From contig CM064424.1 of assembly GCA_032690845.1 (NCBI GenBank), positions 47,009,511 to 47,073,510 on the forward strand: DNA of 64,000 bases. The letters are read 5' to 3'. Each line of letters opens with the position of its first letter. Positions within the stretch are counted from its first letter, which is position 1. Shown here in pieces: positions 57,887 through 64,000 of this stretch. A program made the translations under genes and the position numbers. This DNA is from Eleusine coracana subsp. coracana (lineage: Eukaryota > Streptophyta > Magnoliopsida > Poales > Poaceae). The notes beneath the pieces were generated by a model, which saw only the letters and a list, made by a program, of their open reading frames with translations, was not told the DNA's origin and ran no database searches.

Positions 57887-60800
57887 ATGGGCCCTCGGAA
57901 AGCTAAGCCCCCGGTCGGATCTGAGCCGACGCGGGTTAACGACAAGAAGGCCGGGACTCCTTACCTGGGACCAAGTACCGTCACCGAAGCGCTACTAGAC
58001 ACATGGGCTGCGGAACCAAAATGATGGTTCGAGAGGTCCCGTGCGTTGGTGCCGAAGGACGGTGAAACCATACCCCAGCCACGCCCGGGCACAATAGTGG
58101 TCTTTGAGCGGTTCTTCGAGGCTAGGCTCCGATTCCCCTCCTCCCAATTTATCGGTGACGTTCTGGCCTTCTACGGGCTCGAAATCCAGCAGGTGTTGCC
58201 GAACATCATTGCCCGGCTAGCCTGCTTTGAATGGGCTTTCCGAATGAAGGGCTCCGAGCCGCACGCCGGTGCCTTTGCTGCAATGCACCTGACGTCCCAA
58301 CGAGAGCACCCGTGCCCCGGAGACCCTACACTACAGTCTAACTACCTAACCATCACGCTTCGGTCGCACCGTGAACGCGACGTGCCCACGAAGGGGTCAA
58401 GGCAGCACTGGGGGAAGCAGATCGCCTCCGGCTGGTTCTACTATGACGTGGGTCCTGACAGCAATCTTCGCAGTCAGAATGCTGAGATCATTTACACACC
58501 AAGGCCCGAGGTCCCCGAGGATAGCCTTCTCAGCAGCCGCATCCGGCTATTATCCTGCATGGCCAAGCAACTAAGCAAGCGGGATTTGGTGGAGGAATTC
58601 TGCGCCGCCGGCATCGACCCCCTTCGGGCCGACTGGCACGTGCAATTCATCACCCAGGACCCCGTAAGTGGGGCCTTGCAGTTTAACCACGAGCGGCTCC
58701 CGAAGATCAATTTCGCCGAGATAGAGTAGTGAGCCATCCACTATCTCGGCCCTCTGATTCAGAAGGAATGGGAGCTGCTTGGGGAGATGGGACGCCGTGG
58801 GCGGATCAACCGCATTGTGCAGCTATACAACACGGAAGCCGTTCTGCCCCCCTCGGGAGCCACACCAGGCCGAAGCTCGGCAAACCGGAGGCAAGGCGGC
58901 TAAAGGCCCTGATGACGAGGAGGAGGAAGAAGAGACAGAGGAGGAAGCCACCCCTGCTGCACCGCAAAGGCAAGTAAAGGTGGTTTTCAAGCGCTCTGCA
59001 ACCTAGAAGGGTGATGCTGAAGGCGCGACCTCCGCTCCGCGGCGCACGAAGCAAGTGGCGCAACGCCCCAGGGGTATGAGGGGTAGCCTTCGGCTCGACG
59101 AGGATACCTCTGGCCAAGGGAGGCAGACTAAGAAGCGTTCTGGGGTCGCCAAAGGCGCATCCTCGCTCGCCCCGCGGCCATCCAAGCGCCGACGCCTCCG
59201 CAAAAAATACGGGGGAACCGTCACGAGACCGGCGACCCCGAGCGAAGCGGCAGCCGATGAGGACGTGGTGGCCACCTCTCCTAACCCAACACCACCGGCG
59301 TCGCCGCACCCGAAAACGACGGACTCTGACAATCTGCTGAACGTGTTGGTAGACGTCGTTCCTGATAGATCCGGGGAGCGGCCAGAGGGGGGTTTGGAAG
59401 GCTTTGCATCACCTCTGCCCTGGTCCCCCAGTATTCTGATGTCGTCTCTAGATTTCGGTGTCGATAGCCCTTCGGCCTGCACAGGTATCCGAGGATGCTA
59501 AATTATTTGTTGTCTTCTTAAGCACTGTGATCTAACATTCTAATAACCCACTTTGTTATCTTCTGCAGAACAATAGGAGTGTGGCGCCAAGGACACCGCC
59601 GGCTCTTGCCAGACCGAAGAAGCGAGGGTCAGCACGCGCTCTAGCTCTGAACCCGGTGGCGAGAGCTCTGGACCGGCTAGTTCGGCAGCAGCTCGACCGA
59701 AGGCAGCAAGGCCTTTGGGGAGGAGGAAGAGGTGGAAGGGGAGGAGCAGCACGTTGAAGACATCCGCAGCGATGAGGAGGAAGAAGAGGAGGAGCGAGCC
59801 CTGATGCACACCCAGAGAGCCTTACGCGGCAAAGGTTTCATGGGCGTCCTTCCTTCGGGTGTGCAGCCGAGTGACGTCAGGACATCTCTTTGAGCAAGCG
59901 ACTTTAACGGTCGTGCCGAAGCCACCAAAGCACTGGGGTACGTGTCACTGATGCTGGATCTTTGCGATAGCGGAAAGGCGCTCGAGGACGTCGACACGAC
60001 AACTGCTATCAGCTACTTGTCTCGCTTAACCGCGCAGGTATGTGACATTCTAAGGTTTAACATGTTAGGTCAAAAATACTATTATCGGTTTGTAACTCTT
60101 CGTGTATTGGCGTAGACCGCGTTGCTGTCCCGTCACCTCGAGGCCAAACTGTCCCCGAAGGCCACCCTTGCGGAGCTGAAGAAACAACTGGCCGAAAGCC
60201 AAACACAGGCCCAGCTAGCTGCCAGCAACCTAAAGAAAGCCCAAGACACGCTCATGGAGGCTGAAAGGAAAGTGCAGCAGGTCACCGAGGAGGTGAAGAA
60301 GAGTGCCGAGGACCTAGGGAAGCGGCTGGAGGTTCTACACAAAAACAACCAGGCACTAGGAGCCGAGAATGCGGATCTGCATAATGACAATCAAACGCTA
60401 TCCAGAGCTCTATAACAGGCCTCCGTGTATATCGAAGAATCTGAGCGAATGAGTCGATGCCTGTTTGGCTTAATCTCACAGTTGCGCCTCTTCTTCGTTG
60501 GAATGGGACTCGCCTCCCGGGAGCCAGGGCATGCTGAGGGAGAGGGTATGAAAAGCATCACCTGGCAGAGCAAGGGCCTTGAACGTGCAAGAGATGGTCT
60601 TCGGTCATACGGCACCATCAGCGCCCGGATAGGCTGGATAGCGGCTTACTCTATCATGGAATCACTGGCCGCGCCTCGACGCTCGGAGATTCGCGAGTCT
60701 GCGTGCCAACTGCTATCCCAGTGCCGGGGGGACCGTGTCGTGTACAGCCAACTGCAGGAGCGGCTAAGCCCCCTTGGTAACATCTTGGGGCGGGAGTTCT

Positions 60801-61875
60801 GGCAGCCCCTCGGCGAAGGCCTTGCTCGCAAGACAGCTGCTCGCCTGGCTGCATCCGCCCCCACCGATAACACCCTAGTTTCCGGTGGACGAAGAGAAAC
60901 CGGCCCACCGACTGGTGGTGCGGATGGCAGCACCAACACAGCCCGTGGCACTTCGGGCCACGGTGCCAGTTCGCCCGTTGCTGCCGCCACCTCTGCTGTT
61001 CCTGGCTCTGGCACCGAAGTGCCCCTCGACCCCGAGGCATCTTCCACAGCCGCTCCGAAGACCCAAGTGTGAGTTTGTCCTAATCTAAGGCCACCGCACC
61101 TTCTAGGTTAGCTAGCACTCCATGGGTTGTGATTTTTGTACGGCGATCGTAAGCGTCAAGCGCTCTGATGGCTCTCTCCTTGTAACTTAGGCATCTTTTG
61201 GAATAAAACTTAGTTCATTATTCACCTAAATTGCCCATTGCACTTTCCCTAAGATTGTGTTTGTTACTTTTCTCTAGAACACACCTCCCGAGGATAACTC
61301 CGCGGTTCCGCCGGATGCCACGATACTGGACATAGCTCCAGTATCTATCAAAGCGCTGGGGGTTGGGGAAGCCCTGGCGATTACCTGATTCGTGGTGTGC
61401 ACTGGTGGCGTTGGAAGAGTGAGCACCCTGAAGGGAATTTTACATAATTCCTGTCTTCCATTGATGAAGAGAATGAGCGCATTAATGCGGCCTGCCTGCG
61501 CGTTTCCTTGGAAGTGCTACTTCGTCGGCGCATGCGCCGCGACCCCCGAAGGGTGAGCAGCGGCACTGCGGCCGAGCCCCTTATTTTGCTGCCAGCACCA
61601 AAGGCAGAGCCAATCGAGATTTCCGGTGGCAGCTCTAGTTCGTCTCATGACGATGCTTCATCTAGCAGTTCGTCTGACCTGGACCTGGAGGCTCTCCGGC
61701 AAGCGGCGTAGACACTCTTTGGCCGCCTGCAAATTATTGCCGACTTAGAATGGCGTCGACGGAGCATAGCGCAAGGCTGTCACCAGATAGAAGAATCGAG
61801 CACCACACTTAGTGATTTGGCCGAGCAGCACCACGAATTATTAGAAATGCTCAACGAACTAAAGCGGTTGCCTTG
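57887..61875 (+). pseudogene. Antisense accessory gene of a Tat-type element (putative gypsy-type transposon domain), spliced and broken
   Basis: The frame from ATG 57887 (MGPRKAKPP) has a TGA at 58022, then the conserved domain 58046-58726 (FERFFEARLRFPSSQFIGDVL, FYGLEIQQVLPN, CFEWAFRMKG), stops at 58727-58732 with clear coding text after them (HYLGPLIQKEWELLGEM), then acidic and basic low-complexity parts. Likely introns are 59484-59568, about 60038-60115 and about 61070-61277. A coiled coil (60122-60412) ends at an in-frame TAA at 60413 and continues in frame (YIEESERMSRCL). The last part is serine-rich with a coiled-coil end. Antisense genes of this kind are known in Tat elements such as Grande; the function is unknown. 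Confidence 0.7.
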
Positions 61876-62798
61876 AAGAGATGTACCTAGCTCAGGGGCC
61901 TTGAGCCCCTTAGCATGTTGGGCCTTCGGGCCGTTGTATATCTAATGCCCTCGGGCTCTAGCAAAACCTCACGCCTTCGGGCAGATCCTGTATCCCCCTG
62001 CCCTCGGGCTTGTGTTGTATTAAAGAAAATGGCATACCAGTTAATATTCAAACTTACGCGGAAATATGCAGCAACGGCAAATTATATACTAGTTACTGTT
62101 CTACGTGCTGAATGCCTCGTCAGGCCTTGGCAAACTTCAAACCGTAGTTGTTCGGCATCGGACCCGTGTAGCGCCCGGCTTTCCAGACTTGTCTTTCCGG
62201 AGCATCGGACCATAGTTGTCCGACATCGAACCGTAGTTGTTCGGTTAGTTGCCGTAGTTGCCGTTTTAAAAATGTCAGGAATTAACTAAAGTAGCATCAT
62301 CTTACCTTATTGAGCACGTAATGTTTTCATATGCTTGCCCTACTGACCTGTCGAACAGTGAACCGAACTGCACACCCCCACCGGGCAGCTACGGACGCGG
62401 AGTAGAGCAATCAGGACGTAGCCCGATGGACCCCATGGGACGTAACCTGTCACGACTTTTTAAGACATAGCCCGAATGGCTCCTGGGGACATATCCTGGA
62501 ATGACTTTTTAAGACGCAGCCCGAACTGCTCCTCGGGACATATCCCGGAATGACATTTTAAGACACAGCACGAATGGCTCCTCGGGACATCCCGGAATGA
62601 CTTTTTAAGACGCGGCCCGAATGGCTCCTTAGGACATATCCCAGAATGACCTTTTAAGACGTAGCCTGAACGGCTCCTCGGGACATATCCTGGAACACAC
62701 TAACTAGGTGAAGCATGTCACCGAGAACATATATGTTCTATTCCCGCTTTAGATACACCAAAATAGTTATGACAACTATGGGAACGACCAGCTGCTCC
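61876..62798. other. Spacer between the antisense gene and pol of the Tat element
   Basis: Contains CTTCGGGC-type words near 61920-62010, degenerate copies of CCGTAGTTGTTCGG near 62140-62240, and the 49-bp array listed separately. No gene supported. Confidence 0.5.
62415..62696. repeat. Six-copy tandem array, about 49-bp unit
   Basis: Units begin GACGCAGCCCGAATGGCTCC and end GAATGACTTTTTAA, diverged by a few bases each; one unit is 2-3 bp shorter. The array lies where the pol transcript and the antisense transcript would converge. Confidence 0.85.
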
Positions 62799-63944
62799 TT
62801 ATACATAGAAACGCTTCAAAGCATCAGCATTGTAGGTGTGTTGCATTAGGGAACTGTCCAATTCCAACAGATGATAGGCCCCCAGCCTGTTTGATCGGTC
62901 TACAATGAAGGGACCCAGCCACTTGCTGCACAGCTTGCCGACGCTGATTGGGTTAGGGTTGCGCCGAAGGACTAGATCACCTAGTGCAAACTCCCTCGCG
63001 TGAACCTTCTGATTGCATGTCTTCTCGAAGGATGCGATGTATTTGTGAAGGTTGGCGACTGTTTGCATGCGTACTTCTTCCACCATTTCCTTTGCCACAT
63101 CATCTTCATTGGCATGAGGCCTGATTGTGCGCAGTGATCTAGCCCAAATCTCCTCCGGCGTGACCGCTTCGGCACCATACAATAGCCGAAAGGGAGAGAA
63201 ACCAGTGGACCTTGTAACAGTTGTTGTGATGGACGAGAGAACATTTGGCATCACTTCGACCCATTTTCCCTTTGGCAAGCCAATCAGAGAACGAGAAATC
63301 CCAGAGAACAAGTTACCATTCATTCGTTCCACCGCTCCATTGGCCCTCGGATTAATGACGGAAACTTCACACTTCTTCACTCCCAGGCTAAGGCAGTATT
63401 CTTTGAACTCGAGCCCCTCGAACTGCTTACCATTGTCCACAGTGAGCTCCAACGGAACCCCAAAGCAACAGACCACATTCTTCCAGAAAAATTTTCTGAT
63501 GTTTCCAGCTGTTATCTGAACCAGTGGCTCGGCCTCCACCCATTTGGAAAAATAATCTATAGCTACCACAGCAAACCGATAGCCCCCCGGAGTAGTAGGT
63601 AATGGTCCAACAATATCGATCCCCCAACGGGTGAGGGGCCAAATCGGAGGAATTCGTTGTAGGGCTGTGGCCGGTAGGTGAGATTGTCGGCCTATCCACT
63701 GACACCCCGCACACACCCGGACTAGGTCTTTGGCATCACGAACAGCTGTAGACCAATAGAACCCCTGGTGAAATGCTTTAGCCACCAAGGCCCTTGGAGC
63801 CAGATGTGAGGAACACAGCCCCTCATGGATTTCTCGTAACAACTTCTGTCCCTCTGGCCGGCTCAGACAACAAAGCAGAGGAGCGCAAACACCCCCCTTA
63901 TACAGAATGCTATCAACAATAGTGTATCCCCGACACCGATGCAA
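62799..63944 (-). CDS. Tat-type Ty3 integrase (C-terminal part of pol), open
   Basis: A 381-codon frame without stops. It has part of the HHCC zinc domain (HEGLCSSHLAPRAL, VCAGCQ), the catalytic core with aspartate in WGIDIVGPLP, aspartate in LTVDNGKQF and glutamate in ANGAVERMN, then STGFSPFRLLYGAEAVTP and the C-terminal KWLGPFIV. The catalytic triad is complete. It joins element DNA to the chromosome. An upstream stop near 63955 separates it from any RNase H reading, and the rest of pol lies outside the window. This is the best preserved enzyme part among the retroelements here. Confidence 0.88.
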   Translation of the reverse strand: MHRCRGYTIVDSILYKGGVCAPLLCCLSRPEGQKLLREIHEGLCSSHLAPRALVAKAFHQGFYWSTAVRDAKDLVRVCAGCQWIGRQSHLPATALQRIPPIWPLTRWGIDIVGPLPTTPGGYRFAVVAIDYFSKWVEAEPLVQITAGNIRKFFWKNVVCCFGVPLELTVDNGKQFEGLEFKEYCLSLGVKKCEVSVINPRANGAVERMNGNLFSGISRSLIGLPKGKWVEVMPNVLSSITTTVTRSTGFSPFRLLYGAEAVTPEEIWARSLRTIRPHANEDDVAKEMVEEVRMQTVANLHKYIASFEKTCNQKVHAREFALGDLVLRRNPNPISVGKLCSKWLGPFIVDRSNRLGAYHLLELDSSLMQHTYNADALKRFYV

Positions 63945-64000
63945 TATTCTCTGTCACTCCTCCTTATCATCCGTAACATATCGTCCTTCAAGACATGCTC

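Overview
The window looks like nuclear DNA of a grass, probably a panicoid. The evidence is spliced genes with GC-rich exons in AT-rich spacers, grass-type LTR retrotransposons with tRNA-Met and tRNA-Asp primer sites, and MITE, CACTA and LINE debris. By eye, well over two thirds is transposable-element sequence. Only two host genes stand out, both on the + strand.

Layout. 1-2313: AT-rich DNA with no exon seen. 2314-4551: the last four exons of a vacuolar-type CLC anion channel/exchanger gene, whose 5' exons must lie left of the window. 5084-5340: a CACTA-like end. 5851-8848: a broken LINE on the - strand with a perfect 16-bp target duplication. 9376 to about 20951: a degenerate Tekay/Del-type Ty3 element (- strand), missing one flank, with an unrelated LTR (9813-11847) in its integrase; that LTR carries a hAT-type MITE (11231-11735). 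20952-22900: LTR-like debris. 25081-26716: an intact five-exon aldo-keto reductase gene with a TATA box. 26717-30356: spacer with an LTR-like relic and a Stowaway-like MITE. 30357-30937: 5' piece of a CACTA transposase.

30938-64000 is a nested pile of mostly non-autonomous elements: (i) a 3' LTR joined to an Athila-ORF1-like coding region; (ii) a gag-like element bounded by LTRs at 33235-34086 and 38194-39737, whose primer-binding junction is repeated two or three times at a 64-bp period; (iii) a gag-protease-only element (39738-45135) dotted with a near-palindromic CGCCGATCGGCG word; (iv) a Sirevirus-like element without pol (45136-52818) carrying a second Athila-ORF1-like frame; (v) a second Sirevirus in the opposite orientation (52819-56706); (vi) inserted in its gag, a Tat-type Ty3 element (56707 to beyond 64000) with integrase on the - strand and a long spliced antisense gene with its own TATA box on the + strand.

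The host genes are unrelated to each other: anion transport at the vacuole and NADPH-dependent carbonyl reduction. The repeats record successive insertions. Most element ORFs carry stops or frameshifts. All readings were done by eye; no alignment or database search was run.
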